Notes: generated by a model not told the origin, from the sequence alone. A stretch of DNA of 64,000 nucleotides from an uncultured Fluviicola sp. (GCF_902168135.1 NZ_CABHOL010000048.1:1-64000), one strand, 5' to 3'. Positions 26,273 through 36,381 are shown, counted from the first letter of the stretch. Numbers and translations are program-made.

Positions 26273-29119
26273 CTAATGATGCGGCGGTCCGTGTGGTCCT
26301 CCATCTTCCGGCTTCTCCTCTTTCGTTTCCGGAGCTTTCGTACCGAAGTTCCGCAGGTTGTAAGTCAAGGTCACCATGTAATACCGGTTCAGTACATTCG
26401 ACTTCACGTCTTCGATGTAAGATTCCGTCACGTTTCGCGTAATGCTGTTGTTGTTGTTCAGGATATCGAACACGGAAACACGCAGTTCCAGTTGTTTTTT
26501 CTTCAGGAGCTTGTACCCGATCCCGCCGTTCCACAACATGATTGTCTGGTTGAAGCCCGAGCCCAAACCGGCATAGGCATTTACGGAATAAGTACTGTTG
26601 ATCACCAAACGCTCTTTGATGATCCAGTTGAAACGCGCATTGACATTGTGTACGAAATATTCGTTGCTGGCTACATTCTGGCGGGTATTGACCACGTTGT
26701 TGTAGTTCAGGGTATAACCCACCGTGAAATCCAGGTTCTCACTGATATTGCTCGAAACAGTCAAACCTCCGTTGGCATTCGAAGTCTTCGCTTTATTGAC
26801 CACATTGTTGATCAAACCGGGAGCAACGGTATACGCTCCGCCCAGGTAGAAATTCAGGTTCAGTTTCAGCTTCGTTAAAGAAAAACCGTAAGAGATCGAT
26901 GAACGCCCATTGTAGCTTCCCGGCAGGTTTACCGGCTGACGGAACTGCGCCCCGCGAAGCAATACCACATTTCCATTGACAACCGTATCGTTCGTGGCAA
27001 TGATCGTTCCGTTCGAAATGTAATTCTGGTTCACCTCTCCGCCGAAGAATACATTGAAATTGGTAGCTTTCTGAACGTTTGTTTTGTTGAAGCGTCCGAA
27101 TACGCGGTGGTTATACTGCTGCTTCAGATCCGGGTTCCCCGATGACAGGGAAAGCGGGTTGGAGTTGTCGATCACATTCTGCAATTGGTCAATCGTGGGG
27201 TTGCGTGTACCTGCCCGGTAGACAAGCATCAAAGAAGTTCCCTTCGAGAATTCATACCTGAAACGCATATTCGGCAAAAGGGAATTGAACGATAAATTCA
27301 CATTGCGGGTAGTAGGGAATTCCTGCACATTCATCAACAGGGAATTCTGGTAGCCGATCCCCACCTGGAAACTTGCTTTCCCCTTCTGGAACCGGAAATT
27401 CGTTCCGCCTTCGTTCACAATAGTTTGGTTCCCGAACACGTTTGAAAGCGTCGTATCCATGAAATAGTAGGAATTCGTTACCGTATCGAAATCATAAGTG
27501 CGCTTGTCTGCATTGCTCGTTGTGTAGGCCGGAGCATAGTAAAACTCACTCGACCAGGACTTGCTGAGCGGTTCCGTAAAGGAAAAACGCCCGCTCACCC
27601 CGTAACCATTCGTGTTGTTATCGGTGTGCTGGTCGATCTCTGCCAGGGAATCCTGTCCCAGTTCATCGTAATAGCGCGACGAAGAAAGCTGTCCGTTATT
27701 CCCCTCTTTCACGTTGTAAGTTCCGGTGATATTTGCCGAGAATGTACGTCTCGGTTTCGCAAAGCGGTGGCGCCACAACACGCTGGTACTTGCATTCAGT
27801 CCTTTGGTATCGCTGAAGGTGCGGTTATTGATCTGGTTGATGAGCACATTACCGGCATCCGCTGTTGTTCCGTCGGTAGTCTGTGTGCGCTCATTTCCCT
27901 GGTAACTCACTTTCGGATTAATCACCAGCGAGTTCATGGAATCCAGGGCGATATCGAACTTGAAGTTCAGGCGGTGGTTCGCGTTTTTCATCGTAGACAA
28001 AAAGTCCTCGTTGTAGATTTGTCCGGCAGTTGTAGAAAGCACGTAAGTCCGGCTGGTCTGCTGCGAGTTTTTCGTATCGGAGGCGTTGAAGAAATAGCTT
28101 CCCGTCACTTTGGTATTCTTGTTCTTTCCCCATTTATCCGAAAGGTTCAGTCCCAGTCCGTGCGTCATGCTCACCCCGTTTTGCTGCGACACCAGGTAGT
28201 TCTCATTATCGCCGCCGCCAAAGCGTCCGCCCCTGCCACGCGCGTTTCCTGTTCCACCCGTTGCTCCCAGGATATCATCCGTAGAAAAATTCTGTTGGTT
28301 CACGTTATTCGACATTCCCACGATGGAAAGACGGCGCGTTCCCTTAAAGAAGTTCACGTTCAGTCCCGCCAGGTACAAATCGTTCGGAGTTCCGTATCCG
28401 GCATAGATCTTCCCGAACTGCCCGTTGTTTTTCCCGGTTTTGGTTACAATGTTGAGGGCCTTAGCCTCATTCCCGTCCGAAATCCCTGTAAACTTGGCCT
28501 GGTCACTCGCCTGGTCGTAAACCTGGATCTTAGAAACGATCTCAGCCGGCAGGTTCTTCATAGCCGCCGCGGCATCGTCCCCAAAGAATTCCTGTCCGTC
28601 GATCATCACCTTGGTGATCTGTTCGCCCTGTGCTTTCACCACCCCGTTTTCCAGCGTAATTCCCGGCATCTTGGTGATGAGGTCCTGCACCGTCGCATCT
28701 ACATTTACCTTGTATGCATCCGCATTGTACTGCGTGGTATCGCCTTTCTGTTCCACCCGCACCGCATTGGCTTCGATGGTTACTTCGTCGAGCTTCGTAT
28801 CGGTTTTCATCACCACATCCAAAACGGTTTTCCCCTCCGGCAAAACCACGTTCCGGAACTGGTCGACGTACTCAAAAAGTGTGACTTTCAGGATGTAATT
28901 CCCGGGAGTGAGGTCTGTCAAAAGGTACATCCCGTTCTCGTCGGTATTCACAGCTGTGATAACGGAAGAATCCGCCGCTGCGAGCAATGCCACGCGGGCA
29001 TCCATCAATTTCTCGGATGTTTTGGGATCGGTAACTTTCCCGGAAAGTTCGGTTTGTGAGTAGCCAATAAAAGAAGTAAGGATGGTAACGCATGTAAAAA
29101 GTGCGATTCGAATCTGCAT
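26273..29119 (-). CDS. Outer-membrane beta-barrel receptor (TonB-dependent receptor-like)
   Basis: I start at 29119, where MQIRIALFTCVTILTSFIGY followed by SQ makes a signal peptide; an extension to 29161 adds only hydrophilic residues. The 948-residue protein has a carboxypeptidase-regulatory domain (about 20-105, ELSGKVTDPKTSEKLMDARV). A plug-like domain with DLITKMPGITLENG, VMIDGQEFFGDDAAAAMKNL and IVTKTGKNNGQFG follows, then an OMP_b-brl_3-type barrel. It lacks a SusD partner. The extreme C-terminus is unusual: after the last barrel strand (MVTLTYNLRNFG) comes a charged tail ending GGPHGPPHH, which could bind metal. Family membership is clear; ligand unknown. Confidence 0.88.
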   Translation of the reverse strand: MQIRIALFTCVTILTSFIGYSQTELSGKVTDPKTSEKLMDARVALLAAADSSVITAVNTDENGMYLLTDLTPGNYILKVTLFEYVDQFRNVVLPEGKTVLDVVMKTDTKLDEVTIEANAVRVEQKGDTTQYNADAYKVNVDATVQDLITKMPGITLENGVVKAQGEQITKVMIDGQEFFGDDAAAAMKNLPAEIVSKIQVYDQASDQAKFTGISDGNEAKALNIVTKTGKNNGQFGKIYAGYGTPNDLYLAGLNVNFFKGTRRLSIVGMSNNVNQQNFSTDDILGATGGTGNARGRGGRFGGGDNENYLVSQQNGVSMTHGLGLNLSDKWGKNKNTKVTGSYFFNASDTKNSQQTSRTYVLSTTAGQIYNEDFLSTMKNANHRLNFKFDIALDSMNSLVINPKVSYQGNERTQTTDGTTADAGNVLINQINNRTFSDTKGLNASTSVLWRHRFAKPRRTFSANITGTYNVKEGNNGQLSSSRYYDELGQDSLAEIDQHTDNNTNGYGVSGRFSFTEPLSKSWSSEFYYAPAYTTSNADKRTYDFDTVTNSYYFMDTTLSNVFGNQTIVNEGGTNFRFQKGKASFQVGIGYQNSLLMNVQEFPTTRNVNLSFNSLLPNMRFRYEFSKGTSLMLVYRAGTRNPTIDQLQNVIDNSNPLSLSSGNPDLKQQYNHRVFGRFNKTNVQKATNFNVFFGGEVNQNYISNGTIIATNDTVVNGNVVLLRGAQFRQPVNLPGSYNGRSSISYGFSLTKLKLNLNFYLGGAYTVAPGLINNVVNKAKTSNANGGLTVSSNISENLDFTVGYTLNYNNVVNTRQNVASNEYFVHNVNARFNWIIKERLVINSTYSVNAYAGLGSGFNQTIMLWNGGIGYKLLKKKQLELRVSVFDILNNNNSITRNVTESYIEDVKSNVLNRYYMVTLTYNLRNFGTKAPETKEEKPEDGGPHGPPHH

Positions 29120-29260
29120 AAATTGGGTTTGTTTGTGTCCTTTGGATGTTTCCGGGGGCAAAAGGTTTAGTTTGCGAAGGGAAAAAATCGGTCGGAATAT
29201 GCAAAAATCGTGCCTGGGGGAAGGTTGAAGAGTTCAATTGAATCAACCAATACTTAACCA

Positions 29261-29293
29261 TTTGAACATTTTGAACTAAAAATTGTATTTTTG
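29261..29293 (+). promoter_or_regulatory. Bacteroidota-type promoter of the TonB-C protein gene
   Basis: TTTG at 29261-29264, a 21-bp spacer and TATTTTTG at 29286-29293, 19 nt before the ATG. The spacing is at the long end of the consensus. Confidence 0.5.
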
Positions 29294-29312
29294 AATCAAG
29301 TCCAATCACCGT

Positions 29313-30020
29313 ATGAAGACAATCACTCTTATTCTCCTGCTTTTACTAATCAGCACAAACACTGTCAACTCCCAGAAAAATCTTTTATGCATTCGTGTGC
29401 TATTAGGCGATGACACCCCGGCAAAAGCACTTCCTGTAAACGTTCACAATCCCAATGACTCACTCATCGCCAGTTTGACAACAGATAAAGACGGTAACGT
29501 AAATTTTCGCTGTAATGAGCTCATTGTGAACCTTGACATTCGTTCCAACGATCTGAAATTCAAATCCACTTATGACCGCTGCTACTTGCTTCAGAATGAC
29601 ACGACACAAAAGATTTACATACTCTGCAACCGCAGTGCAGATGAAGTTGCTATGATTAAACAGGGAATGAAAAAAATCTCCTTTATAGGGAGAAGTAACA
29701 TTCCACACGGGTCTTGTCCTGAAATTATTCCGGCACAGGATCCAGAAACAATGAAAGAAATCCATGCCTGCCTGATCGAAAATCTTCATTACCCGGAAAT
29801 AGCTGTGGAAAACGATCTCGAAGCAAAGATCAAAATTCGCTTTTTAGTGGACGAAAACGATCAAATCAGAAACCTCCAAATCTTCAACGGCTCCTACGCT
29901 ATCCTCGAAGAAGAAGCACTCCGTGCAGCTTCATGCCTTTCGGGATACGTAGCCGTATCCTGCGATGGAAAAAAGGTGCCGACGATGTTTACACTGCCTT
30001 TGAGTTTTCGATTGAATTAG
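29313..30020 (+). CDS. Secreted protein with TonB C-terminal-like domain
   Basis: A 235-residue protein with a signal peptide (MKTITLILLLLLISTNTVNS). A beta-sandwich of the carboxypeptidase-regulatory type (about 22-95) is followed by a TonB C-terminal-like domain: HACLIENLHYPEIAVEND, then KIRFLVDENDQIRNLQIFNG, then EEEALRAASCL and a closing strand FTLPLSFRL. In Bacteroidota this domain often occurs in periplasmic proteins that touch outer-membrane receptors. There is no N-terminal TM-proline TonB stalk, so it is probably not an energy transducer itself. It is monocistronic and convergent with the defence operon, 25 bp away. Confidence 0.75.
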   Translation: MKTITLILLLLLISTNTVNSQKNLLCIRVLLGDDTPAKALPVNVHNPNDSLIASLTTDKDGNVNFRCNELIVNLDIRSNDLKFKSTYDRCYLLQNDTTQKIYILCNRSADEVAMIKQGMKKISFIGRSNIPHGSCPEIIPAQDPETMKEIHACLIENLHYPEIAVENDLEAKIKIRFLVDENDQIRNLQIFNGSYAILEEEALRAASCLSGYVAVSCDGKKVPTMFTLPLSFRLN

Positions 30021-30045
30021 GGGTGAATCTTCGATTTTGTAATGG

Positions 30046-30603
30046 CTAAATCAATGTATCAACAACTATGTACCTCAATTCTGAATTCTTTGGTCGATAA
30101 CCTTTGCATGCATCCCGATTAAAGCAAATCAATTTCATAACATCTTGATTTTCGGTATTTTTCAATTTACTTCTTGTTTTGAATAGTTTCGTCATAAAAA
30201 AAGTAGGGGCTGTATTGAATGCCTCTGCATAAAAAACAGGATTATCATCCACATCGAATCCAATGATGTCATGTTTTTGTTTATTAGAATGACCAAAATC
30301 AACCTCTACTCTTTTAAAAGAAGGTAACGCTTCAATTTTATTCTCAAAAATCAGGAGAAGTGTATTATAAATGACGCAATCAGTAAGAATGCGATTAGCA
30401 GATTCTAATAAAGTAACATGAGGATATGGTCCTTTTTTTATTATATCCCGTTTTAAACACTGCATTAATTCCAGCGACGAATTCGCAGAAATCACAGGAT
30501 CTATTTCATTCAGTTGATGTTTAAATCCCACTATTTCGCTTTGAACTTCTTGCAACGAATCGAATGTCGATTTTCTATTTATTTTCGGTAAGTTTTCGAT
30601 CAT
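30046..30603 (-). CDS. Unknown protein at the 3' end of the type I restriction operon
   Basis: I choose the ATG at 30603, which shares one base with the stop of the upstream ygjP-like gene (TAATG), giving 185 residues; a longer frame to 30645 would overlap ygjP more deeply. I recognise no family. The N-terminal half is helical. The C-terminal half is alpha/beta: FKRVEVDFGHSNKQKHDIIG, then FDVDDNPVFYAEAFNTAPTF and KLFKTRSKLKN. The spacing of an acidic residue, a turn and a strand ending A-E-A-F is reminiscent of nuclease cores, but the expected lysine after the glutamate is absent, so no catalytic claim is made. Overlap with the operon argues that it acts with the restriction system. Confidence 0.6.
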   Translation of the reverse strand: MIENLPKINRKSTFDSLQEVQSEIVGFKHQLNEIDPVISANSSLELMQCLKRDIIKKGPYPHVTLLESANRILTDCVIYNTLLLIFENKIEALPSFKRVEVDFGHSNKQKHDIIGFDVDDNPVFYAEAFNTAPTFFMTKLFKTRSKLKNTENQDVMKLICFNRDACKGYRPKNSELRYIVVDTLI

Positions 30604-31295
30604 TATAAAGGTAACTCGTTCAACTTTTTTTTCTGGGCACGCCACAGTGGAAGAAACTGATCCATCAACTGGATGAATCGTTTATTATGACGTCTCTCAA
30701 TTAAATGAATCATTTCATGAACTACTATATATTCAATGCATTCCAATGGTTTTTTAGCCAATTCGATATTGAAAAATAATGTACCGCTATCAGCACAACT
30801 TCCCCATTTAGTTTTCATGCTTCGAATGGTGATTTTGGGGGTTGGAACCAACATAATTAAAGAATATTTCTCAAGAAATAATTCAATTCGCTCGCGAAGA
30901 TTCTTTCTATAAAAAGTGTTCAGCACCCTTTGTTTAGAAGAGAAATCATTAGTATCATTTACATAGATGACTAATCTTTTTCCCTTCTTCTCAACTCGGG
31001 ATTTTTTAGATTGTTCGATCAGCAATAAATAACGCTCACCAAGAAAATAATGACTTTCCTGATTAATAAATAATCGAGGTTCTTCTCTTAATTGATTTTT
31101 GAATTTACGTTGTTCCTTTTTTATCCATCCCAACTTGGTAGCCACGTAAATTCTAACTTTTTCAAGATCATAGAATTCGGGGGACGAAATGGTTACTCGC
31201 CCTTCCGGAGGATGAACGCTGAGATGAAGGTTTTTTATCGCTTTAAAAGTAACTTCTATCTCCAAATTGGAATATTTCAAAATATGTTTTTCCAC
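30603..31295 (-). CDS. YgjP-like zinc metallopeptidase domain protein
   Basis: A 230-residue cytoplasmic protein of the YgjP/WLM-gluzincin group (M48-like). The zinc site is VVHEMIHLIERRHNKRF at about 195-211, matching HExxH-x-n-H; the preceding TKWGSCADSGTLFFN block is the other family hallmark. The start is a GTG that overlaps the hsdR stop by one base (TAGTG), and an in-frame ATG further in would remove conserved N-terminal strands. YgjP-like genes often accompany type I restriction loci, where their role is not established; substrate trimming or regulated turnover of a partner is a guess. Confidence 0.88.
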   Translation of the reverse strand: MEKHILKYSNLEIEVTFKAIKNLHLSVHPPEGRVTISSPEFYDLEKVRIYVATKLGWIKKEQRKFKNQLREEPRLFINQESHYFLGERYLLLIEQSKKSRVEKKGKRLVIYVNDTNDFSSKQRVLNTFYRKNLRERIELFLEKYSLIMLVPTPKITIRSMKTKWGSCADSGTLFFNIELAKKPLECIEYIVVHEMIHLIERRHNKRFIQLMDQFLPLWRAQKKKLNELPL

Positions 31296-34200
31296 TAATA
31301 GTCGTCTTTGTGGGATTCTATTACTTTGTAAATTTCCTCTACCTTTTTTGCATCTGGAATAACCTCATAAATTGCTTTCTTAACCAAGTTCCGCTTAGCC
31401 AGATTTTCCCGGAAGCCATCCTGTTTAGCGTATTGAATTGCAACATCACATGCTATTGTTAATTCTTCATTATCATCAAGTGTATGATAAAGAGCAACCT
31501 TACCTTTTGTATTTATGGAATTTGGAACATCATCCTTTTTCCCTCGATTCACCTGGCGAATTAGTTCCGCCATTTCTTTTAGATATTGCTGGTAGGAAAC
31601 GATTTCAGATTTACGTCGTTCGATCAATTCCTGAAGCAAAACAGACATTTGATCAAAATACTTCGGATCAAGCAAGTGCTCTTCAACTATTTTACTTCTG
31701 ACATTATTTTCAATAACTTCTGCTACCGCATCTCTATTTGCCCTTATTTCTTTTGGGAGCGAATCAATGGCTTTCTGCATGTTTGTCTCCAGCAGATCAA
31801 GCAGCGAAATATCTTCAAATGGGGTGATCGTTTCAGACTCTTCTGCCCGTATGTATGTATCAATAAGAAAACGCATATCTGCTTCGTAAGCTTTTAAATT
31901 AATCGTTTCACCACTTGCAATTCGAATAATTTCACGCAGATTTAGATAATCTTCCATTTTCTGATGAAAGTTCTTTATCTCTTTGTCCGTATAACTTGTT
32001 TCGGCGAAATCTGCTTTCAACCCGGTGTAAGCGCGAATGTATTCTACGATAGCTTTGTACAATGCCATCCGTTTGTATTCATTCGATTTTAAATCGTCCG
32101 GATTTTCTGTATTACCACAGAAGTATTGGATGTATTGTAAATCCGTTCTTGGATTCTCAACATTTTGACAAATGCTTTCCACGGTTTCCAGCGCTGTTTC
32201 TAACCTGTCAATTGCAATTTTGAGTCTGTTTTTCAATTGAACTTCAACCTCCGATTTCGAAAAGCCTTCACAATCCAATTCAGAAGTATAAACATTGATT
32301 GCATCGGTAACATTTCCAAATAACTCCATGTAGTCAATAATATAACCGTAGTCTTTGTCATCTGTATCCAAACGGTTTACGCGGCAAATTGCCTGGAACA
32401 ATGTATGGTCCTGCATCTTTTTATCAATGTAGATATAAGAACAAGGTGGCGAATCAAAACCCGTTAGCAGTTTAGAAACGACAATAAGCAACTTCATCCG
32501 TGCAGGTTCTTTTCTGAATTGCTCCTTGGAATAACTTTCATAGGTTTCCGTGGCAGATTTCCCTCCTTTAACACCAACGTTTTTCAAAAGTTCAGTATAG
32601 GTGTTATAAATAAACTGACGATCGGTCTCACTATCCGTTCCAGTATCTTCCAAAGAAACATCACTTGCATTCGGATTGTAAGATGTGATAACTGCACATT
32701 TATTTTTCAATTCAGTATTGAGAAATAAACTATAATATTTACAGGCTTCATATATGTTTGATGCCACCAAAATAGCATTTCCCATTTGCGATTTTAAACG
32801 CGGTTTAACTGAAAAATCCATCAGGATATCGGACACAATTTTTTCCATCCGACTTTTAGAACTGAGGACATTTTGCATCGTACCCCATTTCTTTTTTAAT
32901 TCGTTTTTCTGGAATTCATTTAATCCAGCTGTTTTGGCTTCAAACCATTGATCAACTTTGGTTTGAGAAGTCAGGTTTTGTTCAATAGAGCGTCCTTCAT
33001 ACATTAAGTCTTTTACAACCCCATCTTCAACCGCTTCGTTGAATTTGTAAGTATGAATATATCGTCCGAAAACATCCATAGTTGTTTTCTTATCTTGTTT
33101 CAAGAGCGGGGTTCCCGTGAATCCAATAAATACCGCATTGTGCAACACAGCTTTCATTACCTGGTTCAACTTACCTCCTTGTGTGCGGTGACATTCATCT
33201 ATGAATACAAAAATCTCTCCTTGCGTTTTCACCGGATTGCTTTGCAACTCGGCAATAAATGAATCAAAATCAGTCTCCTGTTTATTACCAAACTTATGAA
33301 TAAGGGAGCAAACCAAACGTGGTCTAGACGAGGTTAAAAACTGCATCAATTCTTTTCCTGAACGAGTTCTTGCTACATCTGTTTCACCTACATCTTTGAA
33401 TACACGTTCTATCTGATCGTCGAGTTCTGTGCGGTCAGTTAAAATGACTACACGTGAATTCGGAACATTCTCCAAAATCCATTTCCCTAACATCACCATC
33501 AAAAGTGATTTTCCGGAACCTTGTGTATGCCAGATAATCCCCCCTTCTTTTCTTCGAACAAATTTCTGAGCCTCCTTAAGTCCAAAATACTGATGAGGAC
33601 GTGGAAGCTTCTTTAATCCTGCATCGAAGACTACACCATCGTGAATCAGATCAATCAAACGATCCTTTCCACACAGTTTCTTAAGATACTTATCCAGTTT
33701 GTAACCGGAATTATCATCTTCATCTTCTTTCCAGGGAAGATAATACTTCGCCTGGGTTTCAATGGTTCCATATCTCAACCCTTGGGTATTGTTCCCGGCC
33801 ATCAGTAATTGAACAGTGGTATAAAACCATTCATTAAACATCTCCTTTTGGTTGGAAATGCATTGATTGATACTTTCTGATAAATCTGTAGTACCACGTT
33901 TCAATTCCAATACTCCGATAGCAATGCCGTTGATGTACAATACAATATCTGGACGTCGGTTATTTTCTCCTTTGGTCAGGGTTACTTCTTCTGCAATACC
34001 AAATTCGTTCTTCTCAAAGTTATTCCAGTCAATCGGGAAAATTGTCTCAAACTGCTCTCCCAGTTCCGGTCGCGCTTTTACTCCGTAACGCAGTAACGAG
34101 TACATGTTCTTATTACGCTCATACAAATTACCCGTTGTTGCCATAGCGAGATCATAAGTCTCCTTCACAGCTTTTTCTGCAAGTACTTCGGAGTAACCCC

Positions 34201-34348
34201 TGCTAATCAAATTCTTTTTCAGAATAAATACTTCAACATTATAGTTTTGTAGGCGTGTTTCCCAGTTACCATAATAAGTGTAACCAAGTTCTTCCACAAA
34301 GAGCTTAATGATACGATTCTGGGTTTCGCGTTCTATAGGGTTGATCAT
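31295..34348 (-). CDS. hsdR: Type I restriction enzyme, R subunit
   Basis: A 1017-residue DNA translocase/endonuclease. The N-terminal nuclease domain shows a PD-(D/E)xK core (RRPDIVLYINGIAIGVLELK, about 132-150). The SF2 motor has Walker A HTQGSGKS (about 274-281), the DECH box FIDECHRTQGG (about 382-392), motif III GFTGTPLL (about 409), and motif VI QAICRVNR (about 652-659). A long helical C-terminal domain follows and presumably docks on HsdM. All catalytic motifs look intact. Its ATG overlaps the stop of the DUF262/DUF1524 gene by four bases (ATGA), and its stop overlaps the ygjP start, so it is embedded in one long transcript. It cleaves unmethylated DNA after translocation as part of the R2M2S complex. 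Confidence 0.96.
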   Translation of the reverse strand: MINPIERETQNRIIKLFVEELGYTYYGNWETRLQNYNVEVFILKKNLISRGYSEVLAEKAVKETYDLAMATTGNLYERNKNMYSLLRYGVKARPELGEQFETIFPIDWNNFEKNEFGIAEEVTLTKGENNRRPDIVLYINGIAIGVLELKRGTTDLSESINQCISNQKEMFNEWFYTTVQLLMAGNNTQGLRYGTIETQAKYYLPWKEDEDDNSGYKLDKYLKKLCGKDRLIDLIHDGVVFDAGLKKLPRPHQYFGLKEAQKFVRRKEGGIIWHTQGSGKSLLMVMLGKWILENVPNSRVVILTDRTELDDQIERVFKDVGETDVARTRSGKELMQFLTSSRPRLVCSLIHKFGNKQETDFDSFIAELQSNPVKTQGEIFVFIDECHRTQGGKLNQVMKAVLHNAVFIGFTGTPLLKQDKKTTMDVFGRYIHTYKFNEAVEDGVVKDLMYEGRSIEQNLTSQTKVDQWFEAKTAGLNEFQKNELKKKWGTMQNVLSSKSRMEKIVSDILMDFSVKPRLKSQMGNAILVASNIYEACKYYSLFLNTELKNKCAVITSYNPNASDVSLEDTGTDSETDRQFIYNTYTELLKNVGVKGGKSATETYESYSKEQFRKEPARMKLLIVVSKLLTGFDSPPCSYIYIDKKMQDHTLFQAICRVNRLDTDDKDYGYIIDYMELFGNVTDAINVYTSELDCEGFSKSEVEVQLKNRLKIAIDRLETALETVESICQNVENPRTDLQYIQYFCGNTENPDDLKSNEYKRMALYKAIVEYIRAYTGLKADFAETSYTDKEIKNFHQKMEDYLNLREIIRIASGETINLKAYEADMRFLIDTYIRAEESETITPFEDISLLDLLETNMQKAIDSLPKEIRANRDAVAEVIENNVRSKIVEEHLLDPKYFDQMSVLLQELIERRKSEIVSYQQYLKEMAELIRQVNRGKKDDVPNSINTKGKVALYHTLDDNEELTIACDVAIQYAKQDGFRENLAKRNLVKKAIYEVIPDAKKVEEIYKVIESHKDDY

Positions 34349-36381
34349 AATAAACTTTGTTTTAAAAGTTCAACGATAGATTGATTATGCACTTTGATTT
34401 CATCAACAGACCAAGATTTGTCAAACTTCATCATTTCCATTTGCTTAATACTGTCTTTTGACTGCGATTTTGTATAATGTTCTCTTTTTGACATCGGTAA
34501 ATAGTTACTAAGCTTTGAATTATTGCTATGAGATATCAAACACAAATTGCCAATGCAATTTAATACAGAATCATCCTCAATTCTATCTCCACTAATCGGA
34601 TTTTGAGGGTAATAATGTTCGACCGAACTCCTAAATGAAAACTCGAACTCTTTGTATTCCTCTTTATTAATTTGCCACAAAAGATAATCAATGTAATTGA
34701 AAACAAGATTATTTCTAATTTGCCCGTAACTTAAGAGATCCAAATTAAAAGATTCATTCTTCTCTTCAAGATTATCATACAACAGTTCATCATAACTCAA
34801 TTCTTGTTCTCCATTCAAAAATCTATATTTCAAAAATTTAATTGCAACTGACCTCAAAAAATCAGCATAGTTTTCGAAATGAACATTTTCAGGATTTTCC
34901 AAACCTTTTTTATTTGCATGGAAGCTATATACTTCATTGAGAAACTTTAACGCCTCAAACAACCAATATTTATAGACTTGTGTTGGTATAGAAACATGGA
35001 ACATCGAGAGCAGCAGAATAAGCTCATCATTCTTATTCTTATCTGAATAAAGGTTGACATAATTATATGACTCTTTATCCCGAACGTTCTCTACCTTCGG
35101 ATAAAATTTCAGTACTTCCAGACTCCAGAAATCCTCTCCAACCAAATATTTTCTTTTAATAACATACTGATCCAACAAGAATTTATTCTTTAATAACTGA
35201 TAGGCGAATTCCTTAACGAACTGCTCTTTATCCTTTGCTTTCTCCAGAGTTATCTTGAAAAAACTCAACAATCTTTTATCATCCAAACTAACAGAAAAAT
35301 CAGGATTGGTCAATTTTAAAGTGTGGAGAAGAAAATTCTCGAAATTAATAATCGGCTGATATTGTTTAGAATCTGATTCATTAATGATGTTTTCGTCTTG
35401 CAATTGTTCAATCTTCTTTGTCAAAACGGATAAATCTTTCGTGTTTACAATATCAGAAAACGATATTCCTTCATTCTCAGTTTTAAAAACTGATGAACTA
35501 CTATCCATCAGTTGAAACATTTGTTCACTTGATTCGGGTACAAACTGAAACCAACGATCTCCGAAAAGTTTCATTCGCAACTCTTTAGGAAACAGTAATT
35601 GGACATATGTATCCATTTGTGAACAGGCTTCCCAGATCATGTTGAATTGTCTTCTAATCACTTTTGCGTTAGAACAGTTATTTAATTCCTTCATCATTCG
35701 GGACTTAAGAATCTCATGCTTCTCTAACTGTTCCCCTCTGGAATTCATTATTTCAAAATAATGATTCAAATCAGTGTCTAGAGGAACTTGAACCCTAACA
35801 ATTATGACCTTATGAAATAAGTAATTTAAAAACCCTTCAAAGGTTTTGCTCTTCCAACTTACTTCTTTCCTAATTGAAGAAAATTGTTCTTCTAACTGTT
35901 TTAGCTGATTATACAGAACTCTGTTTCCAGCAATAATATTGTCGTTAAAGTCCGTAAAGTTGGGTTTGTCAGAACCATTATTAAAAACAAACTCTATTGT
36001 TTTCTCTGAAATCGGTCGTGATTCAAAGTGAATAATTGTTTTGGATAGGAAATCATTCACCGATTCTGGAATTTTGTTTTCCATCGCCAATGCTTTTAGA
36101 GCGCAGATTAATAAATTAAATGTTGTTAGTCTCTGTTGCCCGTCAATAGTCTCATACAAAGGTTCCTTGCTTTCTAAACGACGGTTAACCACCAATGTCC
36201 CTATATAATACTGCTTGTCTTCTTCCTCAATGTAATAATCTTTGATATCTTCAATAAGCTGAATAATCTGTTTATCCTCCCATTCGTAATTACGCTGATA
36301 TATTGGAATTAGGTACTTATCACTTCCTGTAAACAGCTCCTTAATCGTTAAGTTCTTTATATCCTGATTATTAGTTTGCAT
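34345..36381 (-). CDS. DUF262-DUF1524 (GmrSD-like) protein
   Basis: A 678-residue protein with the fused architecture of GmrSD-type modification-dependent (type IV) restriction enzymes. The DUF262 N-terminus has IPIYQRNYEWEDKQIIQLI (about 25-43) and the nucleotide-binding signature TIDGQQRLTTFNLL (about 78-91). A long helical middle follows. The DUF1524 HNH-type nuclease at about 580-635 has SSVEHYYPQNP, then LNCIGNLCLISHSNNSKLSN, the usual HxxP...GNL...N arrangement. It starts 11 bp inside a second DUF262 gene and ends overlapping hsdR. In known relatives the DUF262 part hydrolyses nucleotides and the DUF1524 part cuts modified DNA; the target here is unknown. Clearly AT-rich relative to flanking chromosome. 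Confidence 0.9.
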   Translation of the reverse strand: MQTNNQDIKNLTIKELFTGSDKYLIPIYQRNYEWEDKQIIQLIEDIKDYYIEEEDKQYYIGTLVVNRRLESKEPLYETIDGQQRLTTFNLLICALKALAMENKIPESVNDFLSKTIIHFESRPISEKTIEFVFNNGSDKPNFTDFNDNIIAGNRVLYNQLKQLEEQFSSIRKEVSWKSKTFEGFLNYLFHKVIIVRVQVPLDTDLNHYFEIMNSRGEQLEKHEILKSRMMKELNNCSNAKVIRRQFNMIWEACSQMDTYVQLLFPKELRMKLFGDRWFQFVPESSEQMFQLMDSSSSVFKTENEGISFSDIVNTKDLSVLTKKIEQLQDENIINESDSKQYQPIINFENFLLHTLKLTNPDFSVSLDDKRLLSFFKITLEKAKDKEQFVKEFAYQLLKNKFLLDQYVIKRKYLVGEDFWSLEVLKFYPKVENVRDKESYNYVNLYSDKNKNDELILLLSMFHVSIPTQVYKYWLFEALKFLNEVYSFHANKKGLENPENVHFENYADFLRSVAIKFLKYRFLNGEQELSYDELLYDNLEEKNESFNLDLLSYGQIRNNLVFNYIDYLLWQINKEEYKEFEFSFRSSVEHYYPQNPISGDRIEDDSVLNCIGNLCLISHSNNSKLSNYLPMSKREHYTKSQSKDSIKQMEMMKFDKSWSVDEIKVHNQSIVELLKQSLL

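Noticed and set aside
27626-29059. Long 477-codon frame on the plus strand
   Set aside because: It is antisense to the outer-membrane receptor, which has clear domains; the translation has no recognisable motif and reflects codon bias of the real gene.
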